Source of the DNA: Stenotrophomonas sp. ATCM1_4
GTDB lineage: Bacteria > Pseudomonadota > Gammaproteobacteria > Xanthomonadales > Xanthomonadaceae
Direction of reading: 5' to 3'
Length of the DNA: 64,000 nucleotides
Assembly: GCF_004348115.1 (NCBI RefSeq)
Contig: NZ_QPFB01000001.1
Location: 409,878 to 473,877, forward strand
The translations under genes were made by a program, and so were the position numbers. Below the pieces are notes generated by a model. It ran no database searches. It was not told the DNA's origin and saw only the letters and a program-made list of their open reading frames with translations. Numbering within the stretch: position 1 is the first letter of the stretch; each line of letters opens with the position of its first letter. Below are positions 7,480 to 16,678 of this stretch, in pieces.

Positions 7480-9075
7480 ATGGACAAGATCAACCGCAGG
7501 CGCTTCCTGGTGCTGTCCGGGCTGGCCACGGCCGGCGCATGGATGGGTACCGCCGCCGCCCTGGCCGCCGAGCTGGATGCCAAGGCCTTGAACCCGCGCA
7601 ACCTGCTGGCCACGCCACGCTTTGCCGGCACGCCGTTCACCCTGGGCGTGGCTTCGGGCGACCCCGCGCCGGATGGCATGGTGCTGTGGACGCGGCTGGC
7701 CACCGAGCCGCTGCAATACGGCGGGGGCATGCCGGCGCGGCCGTTGATCGTGGACTGGCAGCTGGCCGATGACGCGGGCATGCGCCGGGTGCTGCGCAGC
7801 GGGTCGGCGCTGGCGCATCCGGAACTGGGCCACTCGGTGCACGTGGAGCTGGAAGGGCTCGCGCCGGGACGGCCGTACTGGTACCGCTTCAGTATTGCGG
7901 GCCACGCCAGTGCGACCGGCTGCACCCGCACGCTGCCGTCACCCACGGCCGAGGTGGACCGGGTCCGCTTCGCGGTGGCCGGTTGCCAGCACTACGAAGA
8001 GGGCCACTACACCGCCTGGCGCTGCATCGCCGAGGAGCCGCTGGACTTCGTCTTCCACTACGGCGACTACATCTACGAAGGCGAGAGCCAGCCCGGCGTG
8101 CGCCGCATGAACGGGCAGCCATTCACCAACCTGCGCAACCACGTGGGCCCGCAGACCTACACGCTGGATGATTACCGGCGCCGCTACGCGCAATACCACA
8201 GCGATGCCGACCTGCAGGCGGCGCATGCGGCCGCGCCGTGGTTCGTCACCTTCGATGACCACGAGGTGGACAACAACTGGGCCGGCGCGGAGGATCAGGA
8301 CGGGACGCCAGGCGAACTGTTCCTGCTGCGCCGTGCACAGGCCTTCCAGGCCTATTACGAGAACATGCCGCTGCGACGCAGTGCCTTCCCGCGGGATGGC
8401 CACATGCAGATGTACCGGCGCGCACGCTACGGCACGCTGATGGACCTGCACCTGCTCGATACCCGCCAGTACCGCAGCCGCCAGGTCGACATGACGCAGC
8501 GTGCCCTGGTGGAATCATCGGAACGCAGCATCGTGGGCGCGGCGCAGGAACGCTGGCTGTTCGATGGCCTGTCCGACGCCACGCCGCGTTGGCACACGAT
8601 TGCCCACCAGGTGTCGCTGGGCAACTACCTGCGCGAGAAGGACGGGGTGCTGGTGTCTTCCGACGACCAGTGGTCCGGCTACCTGGACAGCCGCCGGCGC
8701 CTGCTTGATCACATCCAGCGGGTGGGGTTCGGCAATGTCGTCACCGCCTGTGGCGATGCGCACCGCCACTACGCCAGCGACCTGGTGCAGGACAACGCCG
8801 ACAGCGGGGTGATCTCTAGCGAGTTCCTGGCCACCTCGATCACCTCCGGTGGCGACGGCCAGGGCGAGGATGCACTGGCGCGCAACCTGCTGCAGCACAG
8901 CCCACACCTGAAGGCGACCACCGACAAACGCGGCTACGTGCTGTGTGATGTCACCCGTGACCATTGGATCGGCGACATGAAGACGCTGGACCAGGTGATG
9001 CAGCCCGGCGGCAAGCTGGAAAGCTGGCGACGCTATGCCATCGCCCACGGCCGTCCGGGCCTGCAGCCCGCCTGA
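7480..9075 (+). CDS. PhoD-family alkaline phosphatase/phosphodiesterase, Tat-exported
   Basis: A 531-residue metallophosphoesterase that cleaves phosphate esters outside the cytoplasm. The N-terminus carries a twin-arginine signal (NRRRFLVLSGL) followed by a hydrophobic stretch and AAALAAE. Metal-site motifs typical of PhoD are seen: GDYIYEGE, TFDDHEVDNNWAG and GDAHRHYASD. It begins 11 bases after the receptor stop, so both are probably on one transcript. This links the receptor to phosphate-ester scavenging (inference). Confidence 0.92.
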   Translation: MDKINRRRFLVLSGLATAGAWMGTAAALAAELDAKALNPRNLLATPRFAGTPFTLGVASGDPAPDGMVLWTRLATEPLQYGGGMPARPLIVDWQLADDAGMRRVLRSGSALAHPELGHSVHVELEGLAPGRPYWYRFSIAGHASATGCTRTLPSPTAEVDRVRFAVAGCQHYEEGHYTAWRCIAEEPLDFVFHYGDYIYEGESQPGVRRMNGQPFTNLRNHVGPQTYTLDDYRRRYAQYHSDADLQAAHAAAPWFVTFDDHEVDNNWAGAEDQDGTPGELFLLRRAQAFQAYYENMPLRRSAFPRDGHMQMYRRARYGTLMDLHLLDTRQYRSRQVDMTQRALVESSERSIVGAAQERWLFDGLSDATPRWHTIAHQVSLGNYLREKDGVLVSSDDQWSGYLDSRRRLLDHIQRVGFGNVVTACGDAHRHYASDLVQDNADSGVISSEFLATSITSGGDGQGEDALARNLLQHSPHLKATTDKRGYVLCDVTRDHWIGDMKTLDQVMQPGGKLESWRRYAIAHGRPGLQPA

Positions 9076-9117
9076 TCGTTCGCGCCCGGCCGTCGCGTGT
9101 CGACGGCGGTCGGTGCG

Positions 9118-9147
9118 TTGGCAGGGCGGCGTGCGTGGCGGCATGAT
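9118..9147 (+). promoter_or_regulatory. possible promoter for the flavin-reductase-like gene
   Basis: TTGGCA (9118-9123) and CATGAT (9142-9147) are 18 bases apart, about 24 bases before the start codon. A reasonable but unproven match in a 95-base gap. Confidence 0.3.
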
Positions 9148-9170
9148 GGGGTCACCACAGGAGCGCGCTG

Positions 9171-9734
9171 ATGCCATCGCCTCGCCAGAAGCAGGATTTC
9201 CCGGTCCAGAACGTGCGCCGCTACCTGGAGCCCGGCCCCATCGTGCTGGTCTCCTCGCACTGGCAGGGGCGTTCCAACGTCATGACGCTGGGTTGGCATA
9301 CGGTACTGGAGTTCTCGCCTTCACTGGTCGGGTTGATGATCTCCCGCGGCAACCACAGTTTCGAGATGATCCGCCGCAGCCGCGAGTGCGTGATCAATGT
9401 GCCGACCGAGGCGTTGGTGGACAGCGTGGTACGCGTGGGCAACAGCAGCGGCGCGCAGGTCGACAAGTTCGCCGCGTATGGCCTGGCGACGGCGCAGGCC
9501 AGCATCGTTCGCGCTCCGCTGGTCGCGGCATGCCACGCGCACTTCGAGTGCCGGCTGCGCGATGACGCGCTGGTGGAGCGCTACAACTTCTTCATCTTCG
9601 AAGTCGTCAAGGCGCATGTGGCGCCTTCCCCGCGCCATCCGCGGACGCTGCATTACACCGGCGACGGCGCATTCATGGTGGCCGGCAAGGTCATCAGCCG
9701 GCGCGCGATGTTCAGGCCTGACATGCTGCCGTGA
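9171..9734 (+). CDS. flavin reductase-like domain protein
   Basis: A 187-residue protein of the flavin reductase-like (FMN-binding split-barrel) family, which bind FMN and usually supply reduced flavin or act as small oxidoreductases. Supporting segments are GPIVLVSSHWQGRSNVMTLG near the start, SPSLVGLMISRGNHSFEMIR and SRECVINVPT. ATG 9171 is preceded by ACAGGAGC. The partner enzyme is unknown; no monooxygenase gene is adjacent. It is separated from phoD by 95 bases. Confidence 0.85.
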   Translation: MPSPRQKQDFPVQNVRRYLEPGPIVLVSSHWQGRSNVMTLGWHTVLEFSPSLVGLMISRGNHSFEMIRRSRECVINVPTEALVDSVVRVGNSSGAQVDKFAAYGLATAQASIVRAPLVAACHAHFECRLRDDALVERYNFFIFEVVKAHVAPSPRHPRTLHYTGDGAFMVAGKVISRRAMFRPDMLP

Positions 9735-10136
9735 TGCGCGCCCGGGTAGTCCCTGTCCCGGTAACTTCATGTTTCGAATCAATGACTTGGATGGGCGGCC
9801 CGGCCGTGCTGCACAGGGTTGCTGCGCATCCGGCCGGTCCCGGGCAACCGCGGCCGGCTGCATCCAGGCGTTCGACTGTCCGCCGCGACATCCGGTGCAG
9901 CGCCGGCGCCGGGCGCCGGCTGATCACGGCGCGACCACACCGCTGACGGCAGCATGCGCCTCCGCTGGGCGCCAAGACACTCGAAACAGCGCCAGCACAA
10001 GGAAAAAGCTGCCGGTGTGGGCATCGCCACCGCAGCGCACAGGGCGCTCCAGCCCGGAAAAAGCCGCGTTCCCGCTACGTCGTGAAATTTCCTTCATCTG
10101 GCGATGAGGGGGCTTCGCTAATATTTCGTTCGAAAC

Positions 10137-10167
10137 TGTGACGTAGGTTCGTCATAAATTGTGACGT
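10137..10167 (+). promoter_or_regulatory. direct repeat TGTGACGT, candidate operator
   Basis: TGTGACGT occurs at 10137-10144 and 10160-10167 (23 bases apart, about two helical turns), with an opposite-strand CGTCAT between them. The TGTGA half resembles CRP/Clp half-sites, but the usual TGTGA-N6-TCACA spacing is absent. It lies about 190 bases upstream of the large operon. The bound regulator is unknown. Confidence 0.4.
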
Positions 10168-10208
10168 GTAGCGTTTCAAGACATTGCATCTGATATTCGG
10201 ATGTGATT

Positions 10209-10230
10209 GCGGCGCAAAGGCTTGCGCCGC
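10209..10230 (+). other. hairpin in the operon leader
   Basis: Arms GCGGCGCAA (10209-10217) and TTGCGCCGC (10222-10230) with loop AGGC form a perfect 9-bp stem. No T-run follows, so it is probably not a terminator; a role in leader stability or attenuation is possible. Confidence 0.4.
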
Positions 10231-10351
10231 CCCGGATCCGTGCCAGGGGAGCCGTCAGGCATGGGTCGGGCAACGCCGCGTCGGGGGAAGTGGGGCTTTT
10301 TCTGCTTTCGGATCGCCGCTCCAGCGTGCACGGGGGGAGCGCGTTTAATGC

Positions 10352-13300
10352 ATGGGCCTGGCGGGCCCATTGGAGCTGCGTGTGTTTGCCAAGCCAGTTG
10401 TTTCCAGCATCGGTCGCGTCATGCGTCCGGGGGTGTTCGCACTCGTCGGGCTGTTGCTCGCTCCCCTGGGAGTGCACGCGCAGAACGTCCGCAATGAAGC
10501 CACGGTGGCCCCGCCCAGTGGCGTGACCAACGTCGGCACCACCTGCACCACGCTCGCCGGCCAATCGACGCCGGCCAACTCCGTGGCCTTCAGCAACGGC
10601 GTGTGCACGGCCGCCGATACCGATCCGCTCACGCGCGAGTCGGACCTGTCCATCATCAAGACCCAGAGCACCGATGGCGGTGCGACGTTCGTTTCCAGCA
10701 CGGCGACGGTGAACCAGGGCGCGGTGGTCCGCTTCCGCCTGGAAATCCGCAACATCGGGCCGAGCGCGGTGACGTCGGCGAGTTTCGCCGACGTGGTGCC
10801 GGGCAACTTCACCTCGGTGAGCGTGCTGAGTGCCGTCCCGGCGGCTGCGTGTTCGGCCGGCGCATCGGCCAACACGGTCAGCGGCACCTTCACCGGTGCC
10901 AAGGATGCGACCTGCACGGTGATCCTGCAGGCCACCGCGACGACCGGGACGTCCGGCGTGGGCGTGGTCAACACCGGCACGGTCACCGCGCCGGCCGGCA
11001 CCTCCGACCCGACCCCGGGCAACAACAGCAGCGCGGTGACGACGATCATCACCTCGCCGCAACTGAGCCTGCAAAAGTCCGCCAGTTCCACCACCTTCAC
11101 GATTGGAACACCGGCCAGCTACACGTTGACGTTGACCAACGTCGGCAGCGGCGCGACCACGGCGCCGGCGGTCATCACCGATTCGGTGCCTGCGGGCCTC
11201 AGTATCGGCACCCTGCCGCCGGGCTGCGTTGCCAGCGGGCAGACGGTGACGTGTACGGTTGCCGCAGGCATGGCGATCGGCGCCGGCAATGCGGTGAGCT
11301 TCGTCATCCCGGTGACGCCCACCGCTGCGGCGGCCTCCCGTGTGACCAACGTGGCGAATGTGACCGGCGGCGGTGATGCGAGTTGTCCGTCGGACGAGCG
11401 TTGCCAAGGCACTGCCATCGTCGACATTCCGAATCCGAAGCTGACCTCGACCAAGAGGGTCACCTCGACCGGTCCGTATGGCGTGGGCGATGTGATCAGC
11501 TATTCGGTGGTCGCGACCAACAGCGGCAACGCCACGCTGACCAACGTGGTGGTCACCGACACCCGGCTGACGCCGTCGAGCACCTCCTGCGCGACGCTGG
11601 CACCGGGCGCGAGCTGCACCCTGACCGGTTCGTACACCGTGCTGCAGGCCGATGCCGATGCGGGCAAGGTGATCAACACCGCCGCGATCACGACCGATAC
11701 GCCCGGTGCCTGCGCCGTGGCGGCGGATTGTGCGCCGACAGTAACCACGCCGATCACCCAGACCCCGAAGCTGACCTCGACCAAGACGGTGACCTCGACC
11801 GGCCCGTATGGCGTGGGCGATGCGATCAACTACTCGGTGGTGGCCACCAACAGCGGCAACATGACGCTGACCAACGTCGTGGTCACCGATACCAAGCTGT
11901 CACCGTCGAGCACCACCTGCGCAACGCTGGCACCGGGCGCGAGTTGCACCCTGACCGGCGCGTACACGGTGCTCCAGTCCGACATCAATGCCGGCCAGGT
12001 CATCAACACCGCCGCGATCACCACCGATACGCCTGGCGCCTGCGCCAACGCAGGCGACTGCGCGCCAACGGTGACCACGCCGATCACGCAGACGCCGAAG
12101 CTGACCTCGACCAAGACCGTGACCTCGACCGGCCCGTATGGCGTGGGTGATGTGATCAGCTATTCGGTGGTGGCCACCAACAGCGGCAACATGACGCTGG
12201 CCAACGTCGTGGTCACCGATACCAAGCTGTCACCGTCGAGCACCACCTGCGCGACGCTGGCACCGGGCGCGAGCTGCACCCTGACTGGTTCGTACACGGT
12301 GCTCCAGTCCGATATCAATGCCGGCCAGGTGGTCAACACCGCCGCGATCACGACCGATACCCCGGGTGCCTGCGCCACCGCCGGCGACTGTGCGCCGACG
12401 GTGACCACGCCGATCACCCAGACCCCGAAGCTGACCTCGACTAAGACGGTGACCTCGACCGGCCCGTATGGCGTGGGCGATGCGATCAGTTACTCGGTGG
12501 TCGCCACCAACAGCGGCAACACGACGCTGACCAACGTGGTGGTCACCGACACCAAGCTGTCGCCGTCGAGCACCACCTGTGCGACGCTGGCACCGGGCGC
12601 GAGCTGCACCCTGACCGGTTCGTACACCGTGCTGCAGGCCGATGCCGATGCGGGCAAGGTCATCAACACCGCCGCGATCACGACCGATACGCCCGATGCC
12701 TGCGCCGTGGCGGCGGATTGTGCGCCGACAGTAACCACGCCGATCACTCAGACCCCGAAGCTGACCTCGACCAAGACCGTGACCTCGACCGGTCCGTATG
12801 GCGTGGGCGATGCGATCAGCTATTCGGTGGTCGCCACCAATAGCGGCAACATGACGCTGGCCAACGTCGTGGTCACCGACACCAAGCTGTCGCCGTCGAG
12901 CACCACCTGCGCGACGCTGGCACCGGGCGCGAGCTGCACGTTGAGCGGTTCCTATACCGTGCTTCAGGCCGATGCCGATACAGGCAAGGTGATCAACACC
13001 GCCGCGATCACCACCGATACGCCCGGTGCCTGTGCCGTGGCGGGGGATTGTGCGCCGACGGTGACCACGCCGATCACGCAGACGCCGAAGCTGACCTCGA
13101 CCAAGACCGTGACCTCGACCGGTCCGTATGGCGTGGGCGATGCGATCAGCTATTCGGTGGTGGCCACCAACAGCGGCAACATGACGCTGACCAACGTCGT
13201 GGTCACCGATACCAAGCTGTCGCCGTCGAGCACCACCTGCGCGACGCTGGCACCGGGCGCGAGCTGCACGTTGAGCGGTTCTTACATCGTGCTCCAGGCC

Positions 13301-16300
13301 GACGTGGACGCCGGCCAGGTGATCAACACCGCCACCATCGGCACTGACACCCCGGGCGCCTGCGCCACCGCCGGAGACTGCGCGCCGACGGTGACCACAC
13401 CGATCACCCAGACCCCGAAGCTGACCTCGACCAAGACCGTCACTTCGCCGGGCCCGTATGGCGTGGGCGATGCGATCAGCTATTCGGTGGTGGCCACCAA
13501 CGCCGGCAACATGACCCTGGTCAACGTGCTCGTGGCCGACAGCAAGCTCACCCCGTCCAGCATCGGCTGCACGACGCTGGCGCCGGGTGCGACCTGCACC
13601 CTGTCCGGTACGTACACCGTGACCCAGGCCGATGTGGATGCCGGCAAGGTGATCAACACCGCGCTGGTCACCACCGGTACGCGCGATGCCTGTGCCACCG
13701 CGGCGGACTGCGCGCCGACGGTGACCACGCCGGTCGTGCAGAACGCATCGCTGAGCATCGAAAAGACCGCCCAGCAGGCCACCTATGCGGTGGTGGGCGA
13801 GGTCATCACCTACCAGTACGCGGTGACCAATACCGGCAACGTGACCATCAACGGCCTGCGCGTGGCCGATGACCGGATCGCCACGGTCAGCTGCCCGGTG
13901 ACGTCGCTGGCACCCGCTGCAAGTACGGTCTGCACGGCCAGCTACACCGTGACCCAGGCCGACGTGACTGCAGGCACGGTGACCAACATCGCCACCGCCA
14001 ACGGCACGCCGACCGGCGGTACGTTGGTGCCGCCGACCGACACGGTGACCATCACCCTGAAGGCGCACCCGATCACCGCCAGCGACGATGCGGCGACCAC
14101 GCCGCAGAACACGCCGGTGACGGTGTCGGTGCTGGGCAATGACCGCCTCGACGGCCAACCGGTGGATCCGACGACGGTCACGGTGACCCAGGTCAGCACG
14201 CCGGCCAATGGCAATGCGGTGATCAACGCCGACGGCACGGTGACCTACACGCCGGCACCGGGTTTCGCCGGGACCGATACGTTCACCTACCGGATCTGCG
14301 AGAACGGCAATCCGGCCAACTGCGCGACGGCGACGGTGACCATCACCGTGCTGCCGAACGAAATCGAGGCCAAGGACGACGCCGATACCACCGAGCCCAA
14401 CACCCCGGTCACCACGCCGGTGACCGGCAACGACACCACCACCGGCATCCCGCTGGACCCGGGCAGCGTCACCGTGGTCACGCCGCCGGCCAATGGCAGC
14501 GTCGTGGTCCACCCGGACGGCTCGGTGACCTACACGCCGAACCCGAACTTCACCGGCACGGATACCTACGTCTACCGGGTGTGCGACACCTCCAGGCCGA
14601 CCGCGTCCTGCGACACGGCCACCGTCGTCATCGTGGTGAAGCCCAACCGAATCGAGGCTATCGACGACACGGGCAGGACCGAGGTCGACACGCCCGTGAG
14701 CGTCAACGTGATCGGCAACGACACCACCACCCGGGTGCCGCTGGATCCGGCGTCGGTGACGGTGCTGACCCCGCCGGGCAATGGCACGGTGAGCTGCGCC
14801 GTCGGCAGCTGCGTGTACACGCCGAACCCGGGCTTCGTGGGCCAGGACAGCTTCGTGTACCGGATCTGCGACCTGTCGGTGCCAACCCCGGTCTGCGACA
14901 CCGCCACGGTGAACCTGACCGTCGAAGGCAGCACCCAGGTGCGTGTCACCAAGCAGGCCAACCCGCGCGACGTGAAGGTCGGTGACCTGGTCCGCTACAC
15001 CGTGACGCTGGAAAACATCGGCAGCGTCGACGTCGTGGACGGCACGCTGGTCGATACCCCGCCAGCCGGCTTCACCCTGGTGGAAGGCTCGCTGGAAGTG
15101 GCGGACCGTGACGGCGTCGGCCGCCAGGTCGGCAGCCATCCGATCCGCGTGGACCAGATCGACATCGCCAGTGGTGGCCGTGCCACGGTCAGCTACCTGC
15201 TGCGCGTGGGCGCCGGCGTGCGCGCCGGCCTGCACACCAACACGGCGGAAATGCGTGACAACGGCAGCCGCGTCTCCAACGTGGCCACCGCCACGGTGCA
15301 GATGGTGGCCGACCCGATGACCGACGAATCCACCCTGATCGGTACCGTGTTCGACGACCGCGACGGTGATGGCTGGCAGGACAGCGCCGAAATGACCGAC
15401 GTGCGCGTGCAGGGCGGCTTCGCCGCCGGCGCATACATCGCCAGTTCCACCACGGTCGATCACGGCAAGGGGCCGCAACCCGAGCCCGACGCCAGTGCGC
15501 CGCTGCTGCATGGCATCGCCATCGGCCGCATCGGTGGGCGCCAGTCCGACGCCGATCCGGCGCAGGCACGCGAGGTGGTGGTCAGCCAGCTGCTGCGTGC
15601 GCCCGAGTTCACCGGCGACTTCGTGCTGACCACCGGCCAGGGCGCGACGCTGCGCATGGACGCGACCGGCACCACCGTGGTCAGCGCCGACGGCGGCGAC
15701 GCCGCCCGCGGCCTGACCGCGGCCGTGCCGAGCGTGGAACGGCGCATCAGCCAGGTCGAGGGCGGCTACCGCGTGGACTACGTCATCCGCAACGAAGGCG
15801 TGGACGAGCGCGGCATCCCGGGCGTGCGCATCGCCTCGGTCGAAGGGCTGCTGGTGGAGACCGACCAGTTCGGTCGCTACAACCTGATCGGCATCGACGG
15901 CGGACGCGACGAGCGCGGTCGCAACTTCATCCTGAAGGTGGACCCGGCCACCCTGCCGCCGGGCAGCGTGTTCACCACGGCCAACCCGCTGGTACGCCGC
16001 ATCACCCCGGGGCTGCCGGTGCGCTTCGACTTCGGCGTGAAGCTGCCGCCGGGCCTGGTCAAGGGGCAGGGTATGCAGCAGGTGGAGATGGAGCTGGGCC
16101 AGGTGATGTTCGCTCCGGCCAGCGCGCAGATCCGCAGCCAGTACCAGCCGATGATCGGCCGCATGGCCGAGCAGGTCCGCGCCCACGACGGTGGGGAGGT
16201 GGTGATCGGTGCGCAGGGCGAGGACGAGCTGCTGGCCTTCGAGCGCGCCGTGGCGGTGCGCAAGGCGCTGGTGGCCGAACTGCCCGCCGAGGTCGCCGCG

Positions 16301-16678
16301 CGTACCCGGGTCAGCCTGCGCACGGTGACCACCGATGCGGTCAGCACGGTGGTGGGGCTGTCGTCCTGGCCGGTGCTGGGCAACGTGCTGTTCGACACCG
16401 ACACGGCCAACATCAAGCCGGAGTACGGCGCGCTGCTGCGTCGCATCGGTGCGTACCTGGTGGAGATGGACGGCCGGGTGGTGAAGATCACCGGCCATGC
16501 CGACCGCCGGGCTTCCGATGCCCACAACGACGCACTGGGGATGCGTCGTGCGAGGGCGGTGCTGGATGCCATCACCGCCGCCATGCCCGAAGCGCAGCGG
16601 AAGGATGTTCGAGTCGAAATCGTCCCTGGCGAGCTCAACGCCCCATCTGAGCGTGCTGTCCAGGAGGCCAAGCCATGA
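10352..16678 (+). CDS. giant repeat surface protein with C-terminal OmpA domain
   Basis: 2108 residues. A signal peptide lies within about residues 24-45 (MRPGVFALVGLLL...VHAQ). Next come two DUF11-like domains, seven 110-residue repeats (about 362-1131), a diverged eighth, three Ig/cadherin-like modules with DDA...TP...GND and YTP...F.G.D motifs (about 1243-1525), another DUF11 domain, an SdrD/CNA-B-like segment (GTVFDDRDGDGWQD), a degenerate OmpA-like unit and a C-terminal OmpA domain (LFDTDTANIKPEY, ITGHADRR). The OmpA part should bind peptidoglycan, and the repeats should form a long rod. ATG 10352 follows GGGGGAG; an internal ATG at 10421 would start directly at the signal peptide. The stop overlaps the next gene by four bases. 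Function unknown; adhesion or surface-layer role inferred. Confidence 0.85.
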   Translation: MGLAGPLELRVFAKPVVSSIGRVMRPGVFALVGLLLAPLGVHAQNVRNEATVAPPSGVTNVGTTCTTLAGQSTPANSVAFSNGVCTAADTDPLTRESDLSIIKTQSTDGGATFVSSTATVNQGAVVRFRLEIRNIGPSAVTSASFADVVPGNFTSVSVLSAVPAAACSAGASANTVSGTFTGAKDATCTVILQATATTGTSGVGVVNTGTVTAPAGTSDPTPGNNSSAVTTIITSPQLSLQKSASSTTFTIGTPASYTLTLTNVGSGATTAPAVITDSVPAGLSIGTLPPGCVASGQTVTCTVAAGMAIGAGNAVSFVIPVTPTAAAASRVTNVANVTGGGDASCPSDERCQGTAIVDIPNPKLTSTKRVTSTGPYGVGDVISYSVVATNSGNATLTNVVVTDTRLTPSSTSCATLAPGASCTLTGSYTVLQADADAGKVINTAAITTDTPGACAVAADCAPTVTTPITQTPKLTSTKTVTSTGPYGVGDAINYSVVATNSGNMTLTNVVVTDTKLSPSSTTCATLAPGASCTLTGAYTVLQSDINAGQVINTAAITTDTPGACANAGDCAPTVTTPITQTPKLTSTKTVTSTGPYGVGDVISYSVVATNSGNMTLANVVVTDTKLSPSSTTCATLAPGASCTLTGSYTVLQSDINAGQVVNTAAITTDTPGACATAGDCAPTVTTPITQTPKLTSTKTVTSTGPYGVGDAISYSVVATNSGNTTLTNVVVTDTKLSPSSTTCATLAPGASCTLTGSYTVLQADADAGKVINTAAITTDTPDACAVAADCAPTVTTPITQTPKLTSTKTVTSTGPYGVGDAISYSVVATNSGNMTLANVVVTDTKLSPSSTTCATLAPGASCTLSGSYTVLQADADTGKVINTAAITTDTPGACAVAGDCAPTVTTPITQTPKLTSTKTVTSTGPYGVGDAISYSVVATNSGNMTLTNVVVTDTKLSPSSTTCATLAPGASCTLSGSYIVLQADVDAGQVINTATIGTDTPGACATAGDCAPTVTTPITQTPKLTSTKTVTSPGPYGVGDAISYSVVATNAGNMTLVNVLVADSKLTPSSIGCTTLAPGATCTLSGTYTVTQADVDAGKVINTALVTTGTRDACATAADCAPTVTTPVVQNASLSIEKTAQQATYAVVGEVITYQYAVTNTGNVTINGLRVADDRIATVSCPVTSLAPAASTVCTASYTVTQADVTAGTVTNIATANGTPTGGTLVPPTDTVTITLKAHPITASDDAATTPQNTPVTVSVLGNDRLDGQPVDPTTVTVTQVSTPANGNAVINADGTVTYTPAPGFAGTDTFTYRICENGNPANCATATVTITVLPNEIEAKDDADTTEPNTPVTTPVTGNDTTTGIPLDPGSVTVVTPPANGSVVVHPDGSVTYTPNPNFTGTDTYVYRVCDTSRPTASCDTATVVIVVKPNRIEAIDDTGRTEVDTPVSVNVIGNDTTTRVPLDPASVTVLTPPGNGTVSCAVGSCVYTPNPGFVGQDSFVYRICDLSVPTPVCDTATVNLTVEGSTQVRVTKQANPRDVKVGDLVRYTVTLENIGSVDVVDGTLVDTPPAGFTLVEGSLEVADRDGVGRQVGSHPIRVDQIDIASGGRATVSYLLRVGAGVRAGLHTNTAEMRDNGSRVSNVATATVQMVADPMTDESTLIGTVFDDRDGDGWQDSAEMTDVRVQGGFAAGAYIASSTTVDHGKGPQPEPDASAPLLHGIAIGRIGGRQSDADPAQAREVVVSQLLRAPEFTGDFVLTTGQGATLRMDATGTTVVSADGGDAARGLTAAVPSVERRISQVEGGYRVDYVIRNEGVDERGIPGVRIASVEGLLVETDQFGRYNLIGIDGGRDERGRNFILKVDPATLPPGSVFTTANPLVRRITPGLPVRFDFGVKLPPGLVKGQGMQQVEMELGQVMFAPASAQIRSQYQPMIGRMAEQVRAHDGGEVVIGAQGEDELLAFERAVAVRKALVAELPAEVAARTRVSLRTVTTDAVSTVVGLSSWPVLGNVLFDTDTANIKPEYGALLRRIGAYLVEMDGRVVKITGHADRRASDAHNDALGMRRARAVLDAITAAMPEAQRKDVRVEIVPGELNAPSERAVQEAKP
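11435..13744 (+). repeat. seven tandem 330-bp repeats inside the giant surface gene
   Basis: Units begin at 11435, 11765, 12095, 12425, 12755, 13085 and 13415, each exactly 330 bases (110 codons), opening with the protein motif PKLTSTK and closing near TTPITQT. They are highly similar at DNA level, and differences are shuffled between units (for example LQADADAGK in units 1 and 4, LQSDINAGQ in units 2 and 3). The last unit is most diverged. Each encodes four cysteines. Such arrays readily gain or lose units by recombination. Confidence 0.95.

Larger units (their letters stand above)
9735..10351. other. long intergenic region and leader of the surface-protein operon
   Basis: No coding region is convincing. 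A GC-rich stem lies near 9900-9922 without a T-run. From about 10110 the DNA is AT-richer and holds two copies of TGTGACGT and a 9-bp-arm hairpin, suggesting the control region of the large operon that starts at 10352. Confidence 0.6.

Noticed and set aside
9899..9922. GC-rich stem as terminator after the flavin reductase-like gene
   Set aside because: No T-run follows and it lies about 165 bases after the stop, so it is not called a terminator.
11435..13744. Repeats as a CRISPR array
   Set aside because: Units are 330 bp and fully coding with no short repeat/unique spacer alternation.
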